The notes: generated from the letters alone by a model not told the origin. Counted from the first letter of the stretch, positions 27,084 to 35,578 are shown. The stretch: DNA of 44,609 nt from Propionibacteriaceae bacterium (GCA_030537675.1 JAUNVL010000012.1:1-44609), one strand, 5' to 3'. A program made the numbers and translations.

Positions 27084-28511
27084 GTGCGCAGAGCTAAAAT
27101 TGTATGTACCCTCGGTCCCTCCTCCCACACCACTGAGCGGTTGGTCGAGTTGATCAACGCCGGTATGAACGTCGCCAGGCTCAACATGAGCCACGGTGAC
27201 TACGCCGAACATGGTGAGCGGCTCGCTTCCGTCCGTGAAGCGGCCAAGATCACTGGCCAGACCATCGGCGTCCTCGCCGATCTGCAGGGCCCCAAGATCC
27301 GGCTCGGCCGGTTTGCCGGCGATGAGAAGCATCAACTCAATCGCGGCGACCAGTTCACCATCACCATCGACGACATCGAAGGCAGCGCCACGCGCTGCTC
27401 CACCACGTACAAGGGTCTCCCCGGAGATGTGAACATCGGCGACGAGATCCTCATCGACGACGGCAAGGTCGGCATGACCGCCATCCAGGTCACCGCCACT
27501 GACGTCCTGTGCGAGGTGACTGTCCCCGGCCCCGTGTCGAACAACAAGGGCATCAACCTTCCCGGCGTCGCAGTGTCGGTTCCCGCCCTCAGTGAGAAGG
27601 ACGAGGCCGATCTCCGTTGGGCGTTGAGCCAGGACATCGACCTCATCGCCCTCTCCTTCGTCCGCACCGGCGACGACATCAAGCGCGTCCACGAGATCAT
27701 GGACGAGGAGGGTCGCCGGCTGCCGGTGATCGCCAAGCTGGAGAAGCCCCAGGCCATCACCAACCTGCAGGCAATCATCGATGCCTTCGACGCCTTCATG
27801 GTCGCCCGTGGTGACCTCGGCGTCGAACTGCCTCTCGAAGAGGTGCCGCTGGCCCAGAAGCAGATCATCCGCGCGGCTCGCAAGTGGGCCAAGCCCGTCA
27901 TCGTGGCCACCCAGATGCTGGAGTCGATGATTTCGGCGCCGCGCCCCACGCGCGCCGAGACCAGCGACGTCGCCAATGCCATCCTCGATGGCGCGGACGC
28001 AGTCATGCTCTCGGGCGAAACCTCCGTGGGTGACTTCCCCGTCGAGACCGTGTCCGTCATGGCCCGCATCGCCGAGAACACCGAGCGCGAAGGCTTCGAT
28101 GAAATCAACATCATCGACTGGGACCCGCACACCACCGGTGGAGTGCTGGCCAAGGCTGCCGCAGAGGTCGCCGGACGCGTTGGCGCGCGCTACCTGGTGG
28201 CGTTCACCAAGTCGGGGGACACTGCCCGTCGTCTTTCACGACTGCGCTCGCAGATTCCGCTGCTCGTGTTCTCCCCGGAGCACAGCACGCGCCAGTCGAT
28301 GACCCTGTCGTGGGGCGTCGAAACCCACATGACGCCTGATTTCACCAACCAGGACCAGATGGTGGAGGCTGTGGACGCCTTCCTGCGCGATCGCAAGATG
28401 ATCGAAGTGGGCGAACGCATCGTCATCCTCTCGGGATCACCCATGGGAGTCCCCGGCAAGACGAACAACCTGCGGGTCCACAAGATCAAGGAGCAGGGCG
28501 AGAAGATCTGA
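27084..28511 (+). CDS. pyk: Pyruvate kinase
   Basis: Converts phosphoenolpyruvate and ADP to pyruvate and ATP, the last glycolytic step; 475 residues. The N-terminus RRAKIVCTLGPSSHT, NMSHGDYAEH and DLQGPKIRLG are typical. The active-site region is VIAKLEKPQAITNL with the catalytic lysine, then MVARGDLGVELPLEEVP and KPVIVATQMLESMI. The C-terminal allosteric domain includes FTKSGDTARRLSRLR and ILSGSPMGVPGKTNNLRVH. The GTG start lacks a ribosome site and sits 6 nt from a TACAGT box, suggesting a leaderless transcript. A strong terminator follows. Confidence 0.97.
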   Translation: MRRAKIVCTLGPSSHTTERLVELINAGMNVARLNMSHGDYAEHGERLASVREAAKITGQTIGVLADLQGPKIRLGRFAGDEKHQLNRGDQFTITIDDIEGSATRCSTTYKGLPGDVNIGDEILIDDGKVGMTAIQVTATDVLCEVTVPGPVSNNKGINLPGVAVSVPALSEKDEADLRWALSQDIDLIALSFVRTGDDIKRVHEIMDEEGRRLPVIAKLEKPQAITNLQAIIDAFDAFMVARGDLGVELPLEEVPLAQKQIIRAARKWAKPVIVATQMLESMISAPRPTRAETSDVANAILDGADAVMLSGETSVGDFPVETVSVMARIAENTEREGFDEINIIDWDPHTTGGVLAKAAAEVAGRVGARYLVAFTKSGDTARRLSRLRSQIPLLVFSPEHSTRQSMTLSWGVETHMTPDFTNQDQMVEAVDAFLRDRKMIEVGERIVILSGSPMGVPGKTNNLRVHKIKEQGEKI

Positions 28512-28540
28512 GACACCTCACGGCGAGAACGCCCGTGACA

Positions 28541-28580
28541 CGATGAAGGGGAGCCCGCGCAGGCGGGCTCCCCTTCATCG
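28541..28580 (+). terminator. Intrinsic terminator after pyk
   Basis: A perfect 18-bp stem, 28541-28558 pairing with 28563-28580, with loop GCAG. The T-tract is weak (CTGTTTCTG). It lies 29 bp after the pyk stop and 35 bp from the convergent tRNA gene. Confidence 0.8.
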
Positions 28581-28615
28581 CTGTTTCTGCTGGTTTCACC
28601 GGTACCGGTGATCTG

Positions 28616-28698
28616 TACCCGGAAGGGGAGTCGAACCCCTACAGCCTTTCGGCCAGACGGGTTTGAGCCGTCCGCGTATACCATTCCGCCACCCGGGC
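28616..28698 (-). tRNA. tRNA-Leu (anticodon CAA)
   Basis: On the minus strand the 83-nt cloverleaf begins GCCCGGGTGGCGGAATGG. The acceptor stem is GCCCGGG/TCCGGGT (G-U pairs at both ends), the anticodon stem is GACGG/CCGTC with loop CTCAAAC (anticodon CAA, reading UUG), and the T arm is AGGGG-TTCGACT-CCCCT. A long variable arm (GGCCGAAAGGCT region) marks it as class II. The discriminator base is A, as leucine tRNAs require. The genomic sequence after it is CAG rather than CCA, so the CCA end must be added enzymatically. It lies convergent to pyk. Confidence 0.95.
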
Positions 28699-28809
28699 TG
28701 GGCACCAACGTATTGTGTCACAGCTCACGCATCGTCCCCACATCCGACGTCGTCGGTCAGTGCTCTGGATCATTCAGGCACTCCGGGGGCCCCAAGCTGA
28801 CAGGCACGA

Positions 28810-28815
28810 TACTAT
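28810..28815 (+). promoter_or_regulatory. Candidate -10 box of pdtaR
   Basis: TACTAT lies about 54 bp before the pdtaR ATG. A normal leader with a ribosome site (GAGGGAG at 28856-28862) would follow. No clear -35 is seen. Confidence 0.4.
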
Positions 28816-28868
28816 TTCCCCACGCCGCGCAGACGCAGCGCAGACACCCCACTGCTGAGGGAGCAACA

Positions 28869-29456
28869 ATGCCCAAGAACTCACGACCAACGCGAGTCCT
28901 GGTCGCAGAGGACGAGGCCCTGATCAGGCTCGATCTTGTGGAACTCCTGACTGACGAGGGTTTCGAGGTGATCGGGCAGGCAGCCGACGGCGAGGAAGCG
29001 GTCCGGCTGGCGCGCGAATTGCGCCCCGACCTCGTCATCATGGACGTGAAGATGCCCAAGATGGACGGCATCACGGCAGCCGAGTCCATTGCCGAGGAGC
29101 GCATCGCGCCCATCGTCATGCTCACCGCCTTCAGCCAGCGAGACCTCGTGGAGCGGGCCCGGGACGCCGGTGCCATGGCCTACGTCGTCAAGCCCTTCGA
29201 CGCCTCAGATGTCATTCCTGCCATCGAGATCGCCATCGGCAGGTTCGCCGAGATCAAGGCCATCGAGGAGGAACTCGCCTCGCTGGAGGACCGCTTCGAG
29301 TCCCGCAAGATCATCGACCAGGCCAAGGGCATCCTGCAGGAGAGCCTGGGTCTGAGTGAACCCGAAGCCTTCCGCTGGATCCAGAAGACAGCCATGGACC
29401 TTCGCAAATCCATGCGGGAGGTCGCCGAGGGCGTCATCAGCCACCGGAAGAAGTAA
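28869..29456 (+). CDS. pdtaR: ANTAR-domain response regulator (PdtaR-like)
   Basis: Two-component response regulator whose output domain binds RNA, 195 residues. The receiver domain (about 9-121) has acidic pocket AEDE, phospho-acceptor Asp59 in LVIMDVKMPKMDG, Thr86 in MLTAFS and Lys108 in YVVKPFD. A linker helix and an ANTAR domain (about 128-190, SRKIIDQAKGILQESLGLSEPEAFRWIQKTAM) follow. ANTAR proteins act as antiterminators on twin-hexaloop RNA hairpins. The location between pyk and polA matches mycobacterial pdtaR. The partner sensor kinase is not in the window. ATG 28869 has GAGGGAG 6 bp upstream. Confidence 0.92.
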   Translation: MPKNSRPTRVLVAEDEALIRLDLVELLTDEGFEVIGQAADGEEAVRLARELRPDLVIMDVKMPKMDGITAAESIAEERIAPIVMLTAFSQRDLVERARDAGAMAYVVKPFDASDVIPAIEIAIGRFAEIKAIEEELASLEDRFESRKIIDQAKGILQESLGLSEPEAFRWIQKTAMDLRKSMREVAEGVISHRKK

Positions 29457-29457
29457 C

Positions 29458-29529
29458 GCACGGGGGGCAAGCCCCCCATGGACCCCCCGCTGTCGCCACG
29501 TTCTCGCACGGGTGGGCAGACCCCCGTGC
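29458..29529. terminator. Bidirectional terminator-like structure between pdtaR and the thioesterase gene
   Basis: The gap between two convergent genes holds nested inverted repeats. GGGGGGC (29462-29468) pairs with GCCCCCC (29471-29477), and GCACGGGGG (29458-29466) can pair with CCCCCGTGC (29521-29529). There is no T-tract. Confidence 0.45.
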
Positions 29530-29544
29530 ACTTGCGCGAGGAGC

Positions 29545-29970
29545 CTACGATTCCTGACCGGGCGCCGCGCGCTCGATCATCTGGCAGGTCAGGCGGCCGA
29601 CTGCTGTGCGTCGGCCCTCGTCATCTGTGATCTCCACCCCGTAGATGGCTGTTCGACGGCCGAGGTGCAGGGCTGTTGCAACCCCCGTCACCCTGCCCTT
29701 GGTGGCTGAGCGAATGTGCGTGATGTTCAGGTCCAGCCCCACGGCAACCTTGTTGTCCGGGTAGCCGTGCGCGATGGCCCCCATCGAGGCCAATGTCTCC
29801 AGCAGCACCGCCGAGGCGCCGCCGTGCAGGATGCCGAACGGCTGGGTGTTGCCCTCCACCGGGATGCTCCCGACGACCTTCTCTGCACTCAGTTCGTGCA
29901 TCACGAAACCCATCTTCGCGTCGAGGGGGAACTCGAGGTCGTGCAGCCACTCAGGCAGGGGGTTGCTCAT
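29545..29970 (-). CDS. PaaI-family hotdog-fold thioesterase
   Basis: Hotdog-fold acyl-CoA thioesterase, 141 residues. The core is IPVEGNTQPFGILHGGASAVLLETLAS, containing the HGG motif at the start of the central helix that the PaaI/4-hydroxybenzoyl-CoA thioesterase family uses. It ends with GRRTAIYGVEITDDEGRRTAVGRLTC. Substrate unknown. The ATG at 29970 is chosen because homology begins there; the same frame is open far to the right, antisense to polA, but that stretch is not a real extension. No ribosome site is evident. CACAGT lies 6 nt before the ATG and could be a weak -10 of a leaderless transcript. Confidence 0.88.
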   Translation of the reverse strand: MSNPLPEWLHDLEFPLDAKMGFVMHELSAEKVVGSIPVEGNTQPFGILHGGASAVLLETLASMGAIAHGYPDNKVAVGLDLNITHIRSATKGRVTGVATALHLGRRTAIYGVEITDDEGRRTAVGRLTCQMIERAAPGQES

Positions 29971-30014
29971 GGGATCACTGTGCCACAAGGAAAACGTGTG
30001 CCCGTGGCGGCAGC

Positions 30015-30020
30015 TATCCT
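30015..30020 (+). promoter_or_regulatory. -10 box of polA, predicting a leaderless mRNA
   Basis: TATCCT lies 7 nt before GTG 30028. An AGGGGC just before the GTG is too close to be a good ribosome site. Confidence 0.55.
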
Positions 30021-30027
30021 CAGGGGC

Positions 30028-32709
30028 GTGACTGCCAAACCGCGACTGCTGCTCATCGACGGACATTCCGTGGCCTACCGGGCGTTCTTCGCCCTCCCGG
30101 TGGACAACTTCTCCACATCGACGGGCCAACACACGAACGCGGTGTTCGGATTCACCTCGATGCTGATCAACGTGTTGCGGGACGAGAAGCCCACGCACTT
30201 CGCCGTCGCCTTCGACGTGTCGAGACACTCCTTTCGCACCGACAGCTACCCGGAGTACAAGGCCAACCGGTCGGCGTCGCCGGAGGAGTTCAAGGGCCAG
30301 GTGACACTGATCAAGGACGTTCTCGACGCCCTCAACATCCCCCATGTGGAGCTGCCCGGCTACGAGGCGGATGACGTCATCGCCACGCTTGCCACGCAGG
30401 CGGAGGCAGAGGGCTACGAGGTGCTCGTGTGCAGTGGGGACCGGGATGCCCTGCAGCTGGTCACTGACGACGTCACAGTGCTGTACCCACGCAAGGGCGT
30501 TTCCGACCTGGCGCGCATGACACCGGAGGCGGTCCAGGAGAAGTACCTTGTCCCGCCGGGCCGCTACCCCGAGATTGCCGCGCTGGTGGGCGAGACCAGC
30601 GACAACCTGCCGGGAGTACCCGGGGTGGGTCCCAAGACCGCAGCGAAGTGGATCACGGAATACGACGGGCTCGACAACATCGTGGCGCGGGCAGAGCAGA
30701 TCAAGGGCAAGGCGGGGGAGTCGCTGCGCGCCCACCTCGATTCCGTGGTCCGCAACCGACGCCTCAACGCGCTGGTGCGCGACCTGGAGTTGCCGCTGAG
30801 CATTTCGGCCACGCTCCGGCAGGACTGGGACCGCGAACGCGTCCACGAACTCTTCGACGCGCTGGAGTTCCGCGTGCTGCGGGAACGACTGCTGGAGCTC
30901 GCACCCGAGGTGCCGGTGGCAGACGCAGGCGCCTTCACCGTCGAGGGTGAGGCACTCAAGCCGGGTGAGGTTCGCCACTGGCTGGACGAGCATGCCCAGG
31001 GCCGCACGGGCCTGCACTTCGCAGGAACATGGGGCTCCGGCGCTGGAGACCTCTCGGGCATCGCGCTGGCCGGTGAGGACGGTGACGGCGCCTGGATCGA
31101 CGTGAGTGAGCTGTCCCCGGACGATGACGCTGCACTTGCCGCCTGGCTGGAGGATCCCACGCCCAGGAAGGTGGTGCACGAGGCCAAGGGCCCGACGCTC
31201 GCGTGCTGGTCGCGCGGGTGGAACTTCCAGGGCATTGAACTGGACACACTGCTGGCCTCCTACCTCCTGAGGCCTGATCAGCGCACCTACGACCTTGGCG
31301 ACCTGGTGCTTCGCCATCTGAAGCGCGAACTGGCAACGGAGTCGGCCCCGGACGACTCTCCCCAGCTGGCGCTCGACTTCCCCAGCGAGGAGGACGACGA
31401 GTCGGCCAACGTCGCCATGCTGCACGCCCGTGCCGTGTTCGACCTGGGCGACGCGCTGCGCGTCGAACTGGTGGAGCGCGACGCCGACGACCTGCTCCGC
31501 GAGGTGGAACTGCCGCTGCAGCGCACCCTGGCGGAGATGGAGCGGGTGGGTATCGCGGTCGACATCGAGCGCCTTGAAACCCTCCGCAAAGAGTTCGACA
31601 CCGCCGTCACAGCCGCCCAGAGCGCTGCGTGGGAGGTACTGGGACACGAGGTCAATCTGGGGTCACCCAAGCAACTGCAGAGCGTGCTGTTCGACGAACT
31701 CGACATGCCGAAGACGCGCCGCACCAAGTCGGGCTACACCACCGACGCGGAGGCGCTGGACGGACTCTTCGCCAAGACCGAGCACCCTTTCCTGGGACAC
31801 CTGCTGCAGCACCGGGACTCGATCCGGCTGAGGCAGACCGTGGACGGGCTGCTCGCAGCCATCCAGCCCGACGGGCGCATCCACACCACATACGTGCAGA
31901 CGATTGCCGCCACGGGTCGGCTGTCCTCGACCGACCCGAACCTGCAGAACATCCCCATCCGCACCTCACTGGGACGTCAGATCCGCAGTGCATTCATCGC
32001 GGGGGAGGGCTTCGAGTCACTCGTGAGTGCCGACTACTCGCAGATCGAAATGCGTCTCATGGCGCATGCGAGCGGCGACGCCGGGCTCATCGAGGCGTTC
32101 CGTTCCGGCAGGGACTTCCACAACGAGATGGCCTCCAAGGTGTTCTCGGTGCACCCCTCGGGCGTCACCGGTGAGATGCGTGCTCGTATCAAGGCCATGA
32201 ACTACGGTCTGGCCTACGGTTTGAGCGCGTTCGGTCTCTCCAACCAGTTGAAGGTCTCCGTCGGTGAGGCCAAAGAACTCATGGAGGACTACTTCTCCCG
32301 CGTCGGTGGCGTGCAGGCATACCTGGCCGACGTCGTGTCCGAAGCACGACGCCGCGGCTACACCTCCACCATGCTGGGCAGACGCCGCTACCTGCCTGAC
32401 CTGACCTCCAGCAACCGTCAGCGACGCGAGATGGCCGAGCGGGCAGCCCTCAACTCACCCATCCAGGGTTCGGCGGCCGACGTCATCAAGATCGCCATGA
32501 TCAACGTGGGACGCGCCCTGGCCGACGAGGGCTTCGTCAGCCGGATGCTGCTCCAGGTGCACGACGAACTCGTCATCGAAGTGGCACCGGGCGAGCAGGA
32601 GGCGGTGGCCGAACTCGTCCGTCGGCACATGGGCGCTGCCATGGACCTCGACGTGGCGCTGGAGGTGTCCGTGGGCGTCGGGAATTCGTGGTTCACGGCC
32701 GCCCACTGA
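30028..32709 (+). CDS. polA: DNA polymerase I
   Basis: Gap-filling and Okazaki-processing polymerase, 893 residues. N-terminal 5'-3' exonuclease (about 1-290): LLLIDGHSVAYRAFFAL, YEADDVIATLA, GDRDALQLV and GETSDNLPGVPGVGPKTAAKW. The middle domain lacks the D-x-E metal motif of a proofreading exonuclease, so 3'-5' editing is probably absent. The polymerase domain has motif A DYSQIEMRLMAHASGD, motif B MNYGLAYGLSAFG with the O-helix lysine context RIKA, and motif C VHDELVIEV. The GTG start lies 7 nt from TATCCT. It would fill gaps made by the UvrABC proteins encoded to the right. Confidence 0.97.
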   Translation: MTAKPRLLLIDGHSVAYRAFFALPVDNFSTSTGQHTNAVFGFTSMLINVLRDEKPTHFAVAFDVSRHSFRTDSYPEYKANRSASPEEFKGQVTLIKDVLDALNIPHVELPGYEADDVIATLATQAEAEGYEVLVCSGDRDALQLVTDDVTVLYPRKGVSDLARMTPEAVQEKYLVPPGRYPEIAALVGETSDNLPGVPGVGPKTAAKWITEYDGLDNIVARAEQIKGKAGESLRAHLDSVVRNRRLNALVRDLELPLSISATLRQDWDRERVHELFDALEFRVLRERLLELAPEVPVADAGAFTVEGEALKPGEVRHWLDEHAQGRTGLHFAGTWGSGAGDLSGIALAGEDGDGAWIDVSELSPDDDAALAAWLEDPTPRKVVHEAKGPTLACWSRGWNFQGIELDTLLASYLLRPDQRTYDLGDLVLRHLKRELATESAPDDSPQLALDFPSEEDDESANVAMLHARAVFDLGDALRVELVERDADDLLREVELPLQRTLAEMERVGIAVDIERLETLRKEFDTAVTAAQSAAWEVLGHEVNLGSPKQLQSVLFDELDMPKTRRTKSGYTTDAEALDGLFAKTEHPFLGHLLQHRDSIRLRQTVDGLLAAIQPDGRIHTTYVQTIAATGRLSSTDPNLQNIPIRTSLGRQIRSAFIAGEGFESLVSADYSQIEMRLMAHASGDAGLIEAFRSGRDFHNEMASKVFSVHPSGVTGEMRARIKAMNYGLAYGLSAFGLSNQLKVSVGEAKELMEDYFSRVGGVQAYLADVVSEARRRGYTSTMLGRRRYLPDLTSSNRQRREMAERAALNSPIQGSAADVIKIAMINVGRALADEGFVSRMLLQVHDELVIEVAPGEQEAVAELVRRHMGAAMDLDVALEVSVGVGNSWFTAAH

Positions 32710-32724
32710 CGCGGTGGCGAAGTC

Positions 32725-33549
32725 TCAGTCGCCGACCACCGGCTTGGCGTAGAAGAAGACCCGCGAGTCCCAGTCCTTGGAGCCCTTGATGTAGTCCCAG
32801 CAGATGATCATGTTCAGCAGGGGAGCGCCGTCGTAGTCCACCATGACTGAGGAGTTGGGGTCGTAGTCCTTGACGAAGACCTTCTTCGCTTCCACGAAGT
32901 CGTAGCACGCCACCTCGCCCTTGGCGCCGCGCAGGATGATGCGGTCTCCCGGCTGGAGTGCACTCTTGCCACCCTTGAACATCTGGTTCCCCAGTGCGCC
33001 GCCCTTGCGGTACGTGTGGATGGACAGCACCACCTTGCCCGCGTCGGATCCGGCCTTCGGGCCCTGGTTCCACCAGGACGCCATGCGCGGCTCGTTCAGG
33101 GGCGGAGCGGCGATCGAGCCCGACTTGTCGAGTCCCAACGACACCACCTTCTCATCCGACTTGAACCGTTCGATCTCGTAGCGCACCGGCACAAAACCCT
33201 CCGCAGTGGGGGACTGGCACAGAGAACTCGCGGCGGGTGGCGGTGGTGGTGGCGGAGGTGCTGGTGTCACAGCGCCGGGGGTGACGGACGTGACAGGGGC
33301 CGCGCTGGCCACCGTGGACGGCACCGGTGACGCGCTCGGTGTCACTGCCGGGGTCGACGCCGGTACGGGAGAAGGGGTAGGTGTCGCGGAGCGCATGGGG
33401 GCGAGCGTGGACGAGACCGGGGCCGGCTCCACGGTGGTGGTGCCCCGGGGTTGCAGCAGGAACCAACTCAACAGGCCGACGAGCACGGCGACGACGGCGA
33501 TGAGGACGATGAGCCGACGGCGATCGCCGAAGAAGGGAAGTGATGACAC
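32725..33549 (-). CDS. Class F sortase
   Basis: Membrane-anchored cysteine transpeptidase-like enzyme, 274 residues from GTG 33549. A short basic N-terminus and one membrane helix (about 12-32) precede a Pro/Thr/Ser-rich stalk (about 35-110, with a run of eight prolines) and a sortase domain. The catalytic triad is present: His178 in VLSIHTYRKGG, Cys250 in MIICWDY and Arg263 in DSRVFFYA. Class F sortases are actinobacterial and often lack an obvious substrate gene nearby; none is seen here. GTG 33549 is preferred because TACTCT lies exactly 7 nt upstream; GTG 33555 is the alternative. It converges on polA with a 15-bp gap and diverges from rpsA. Confidence 0.86.
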   Translation of the reverse strand: MSSLPFFGDRRRLIVLIAVVAVLVGLLSWFLLQPRGTTTVEPAPVSSTLAPMRSATPTPSPVPASTPAVTPSASPVPSTVASAAPVTSVTPGAVTPAPPPPPPPPAASSLCQSPTAEGFVPVRYEIERFKSDEKVVSLGLDKSGSIAAPPLNEPRMASWWNQGPKAGSDAGKVVLSIHTYRKGGALGNQMFKGGKSALQPGDRIILRGAKGEVACYDFVEAKKVFVKDYDPNSSVMVDYDGAPLLNMIICWDYIKGSKDWDSRVFFYAKPVVGD

Positions 33550-33556
33550 GTCCACA

Positions 33557-33562
33557 AGAGTA
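33557..33562 (-). promoter_or_regulatory. -10 box of the class F sortase gene, predicting a leaderless mRNA
   Basis: On the minus strand TACTCT is followed by 7 nt (TGTGGAC) and then GTG 33549. No ribosome site is present. Confidence 0.5.
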
Positions 33563-33585
33563 ACCCGTGAATCCAGCCATCGTGT

Positions 33586-33615
33586 TTGACCGTTGCGGAT
33601 GCCCACGGCTAGAGT
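33586..33615 (+). promoter_or_regulatory. rpsA promoter
   Basis: TTGACC (33586-33591), an 18-bp spacer and TAGAGT (33610-33615) match a sigma-70-type promoter. The predicted leader before the rpsA ATG is about 125 nt, unusually long for this window, and can fold: CCATCCC (33636-33642) pairs with GGGATGG (33653-33659). Confidence 0.65.
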
Positions 33616-33746
33616 GGAACGGCATTGTGGCCTGTCCATCCCCGGACGTAGCGGGATGGGCGCGTTGAACGGTCCTACCCGAAGTTCTGGCTCCCCGACG
33701 ACATGGCTGCGAAGCGCCTGACACACCCATTTCGGAGCCCCACTAC

Positions 33747-35195
33747 ATGACCTCCTCCACTGAGGCGTCGACTATCGCCGTCGATGACTTTGGCACCCCT
33801 GAAGCCTTCATGGCCGCTGTGGACGCCACCATCAAGTACTTCAACGACGGTGACATTGTTTCCGGCATCGTCGTCAAGGTCGACCGGGACGAAGTCCTGC
33901 TCGACATCGGTTACAAGACCGAAGGCGTCATCCCTTCCAAGGAACTCTCCATCAAGCACGACGTCGACCCCTTCGATGTGGTCTGCGTCGGCGATGAGAT
34001 CGAGGCCCTGGTCCAGACCAAGGAGGACAAGGAAGGCCGTCTGATCCTGTCCAAGAAGCGCGCTCAGTACGAGCGCGCCTGGGGCACGATCGAGAAGATC
34101 AAGGAAGAGGACGGCGTCGTCTCCGGCACCGTCATCGAGGTCGTCAAGGGTGGCCTCATCGTCGACATCGGCCTGCGTGGCTTCCTGCCCGCATCGCTCG
34201 TGGAGATGCGCCGCGTCCGCGACTTGCAGCCCTACGTGGGCATGGAACTCGAAGCCAAGATCATCGAGCTCGACAAGAACCGCAACAACGTGGTCCTGTC
34301 GCGGCGCGCATGGCTCGAGCAGACGCAGTCCGAGGTGCGCCAGACGTTCCTCACCCAGCTGCAGAAGGGCCAGATCCGCAAGGGTGTCGTGTCCTCGATC
34401 GTCAACTTCGGTGCCTTCGTGGACCTGGGCGGCGTCGACGGCCTCGTGCACGTCTCCGAGCTGTCCTGGAAGCACATCGACCACCCGAACGAGGTTGTCG
34501 AGGTGGGCACCCCCGTCACCGTCGAGGTGCTCGAGGTGGACATGGACCGCGAGCGCGTCTCGCTGTCGCTCAAGGCAACGCAGGAAGATCCGTGGCAGAC
34601 GTTCGCTCGCCTGCACCAGATCGGCCAGATTGTCCCCGGCAAGGTCACCAAGCTGGTGCCATTCGGTGCATTCGTCCGTGTCGGCGACGGCATCGAGGGC
34701 CTGGTCCACGTGTCCGAGCTGGCAGAGCGCCACGTCGAGATCCCGGAGCAGGTTGTCTCCGTGAACGACGAGGTGATGGTCAAGGTCATCGACATCGACC
34801 TGGAGCGCCGTCGCGTCTCCCTGTCGCTGAAGCAGGCGAACGAGGGCCTCGACATCAACGCCGAGGAGTTCGACGCGTCCCTGTACGGCATGGCTGACAG
34901 CTACGACGACGCGGGCAACTACATCTACCCCGAGGGCTTCGATTCGGAGACCCAGGAGTGGAAGCCCGGCTACGAGGAGCAGCAGGGTGCATGGGAGCGG
35001 CAGTACGCCGAGGCCCAGGCACGTTGGGAAGCCCACAAGAAGCAGGTCGTCGACGCAGAGAGCTCCGAGCGTGAGGCTGCAGTGCAGGCCAGCACCGGCT
35101 TCTCGTCAGCCTCCACCGAGGAGACCGGCGAAGGCTCGCTGGCTTCCGACGAAGCCCTGCAGGCGCTTCGTGACAAGCTCACCGGCGGCAACTGA
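33747..35195 (+). CDS. rpsA: 30S ribosomal protein S1
   Basis: RNA-binding ribosomal protein that helps mRNA docking, 482 residues. Four S1 (OB-fold) repeats can be read: about 33-103 (GDIVSGIVVKVDRDEVLLDIGYKTEG), 120-190 (GVVSGTVIEVVKGGLIVDIGLRGFLP), 205-277 (GQIRKGVVSSIVNFGAFVDLGGVDG) and 290-365 (GQIVPGKVTKLVPFGAFVRVGDGIEG). The acidic, Ala/Ser/Glu-rich tail lacks further repeats, as in other actinobacterial S1 proteins. CGGAG precedes the ATG at about 9 bp. A strong terminator follows. S1 in these organisms may be less essential for initiation on leaderless mRNAs, which are predicted for many neighbours. Confidence 0.96.
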   Translation: MTSSTEASTIAVDDFGTPEAFMAAVDATIKYFNDGDIVSGIVVKVDRDEVLLDIGYKTEGVIPSKELSIKHDVDPFDVVCVGDEIEALVQTKEDKEGRLILSKKRAQYERAWGTIEKIKEEDGVVSGTVIEVVKGGLIVDIGLRGFLPASLVEMRRVRDLQPYVGMELEAKIIELDKNRNNVVLSRRAWLEQTQSEVRQTFLTQLQKGQIRKGVVSSIVNFGAFVDLGGVDGLVHVSELSWKHIDHPNEVVEVGTPVTVEVLEVDMDRERVSLSLKATQEDPWQTFARLHQIGQIVPGKVTKLVPFGAFVRVGDGIEGLVHVSELAERHVEIPEQVVSVNDEVMVKVIDIDLERRRVSLSLKQANEGLDINAEEFDASLYGMADSYDDAGNYIYPEGFDSETQEWKPGYEEQQGAWERQYAEAQARWEAHKKQVVDAESSEREAAVQASTGFSSASTEETGEGSLASDEALQALRDKLTGGN

Positions 35196-35222
35196 TCATC
35201 ACCTGATCAGTGCCCAGAAGCA

Positions 35223-35264
35223 CGCAGAAGGCCCGCCCCCATTCCCGGGGGCGGGCCTTCTGCG
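35223..35264. terminator. Terminator between rpsA and the convergent small membrane protein gene
   Basis: A perfect 18-bp GC-rich stem, 35223-35240 pairing with 35247-35264, with loop ATTCCC. T-tracts are weak on both sides. It serves rpsA and possibly the opposite gene. Confidence 0.8.
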
Positions 35265-35275
35265 TTGCAGAGGGG

Positions 35276-35431
35276 TCAGAGAGCCTTGCGGCCGGTGACC
35301 AGGTTGATGACGAGCACGACCAGCGCCACCACCAGCAGAATGTGGATGAGGTTGCCTGCGAACTGGGTGACGAAACCAACCAGCCACAGGATGATCAGTA
35401 CCACGAGGACGATCCAGAGAATTCTTGCCAT
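35276..35431 (-). CDS. Lmo0937-family small membrane protein (51 residues)
   Basis: Read directly from the minus strand. It begins MARILWIVLVVLIILWLVGF, continues with VTQFAGNLIHILLVVALVVL and ends VINLVTGRKAL. Two hydrophobic helices flank a short loop with the N-L-I-H-I-L-L-V-V pattern, which matches the Lmo0937 family of tiny membrane proteins. AAAGGA lies 9 bp before the ATG, a plausible ribosome site. Homologues are often stress-induced in other bacteria, but nothing here proves that. Function unknown. The gene is short enough to be missed by many gene finders and lies between the rpsA terminator and coaE. Confidence 0.85.
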   Translation of the reverse strand: MARILWIVLVVLIILWLVGFVTQFAGNLIHILLVVALVVLVINLVTGRKAL

Positions 35432-35565
35432 GTGCGCGAGTCCTTTCTTGATGCGGGAGAATCCCGCGAGTCAGTGACGATGGTATCTGCGGACGAGTCC
35501 ACGGTTGGGACCCCGACTGTTCGCGTGCAGATGTCGAGTCACCCGCGCTGTCACTGACGACTGGC

Positions 35566-35571
35566 TAAGGT
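35566..35571 (+). promoter_or_regulatory. -10 box of coaE, predicting a leaderless mRNA
   Basis: TAAGGT lies exactly 7 nt before ATG 35579, and no ribosome site is present. Confidence 0.58.
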
Positions 35572-35578
35572 GCATTCC

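Noticed and set aside
29545..31647. A 700-codon minus-strand open frame spanning the thioesterase gene and much of polA
   Set aside because: Only the first 141 codons before ATG 29970 match a protein family. The rest is antisense to polA and is an effect of high GC content.
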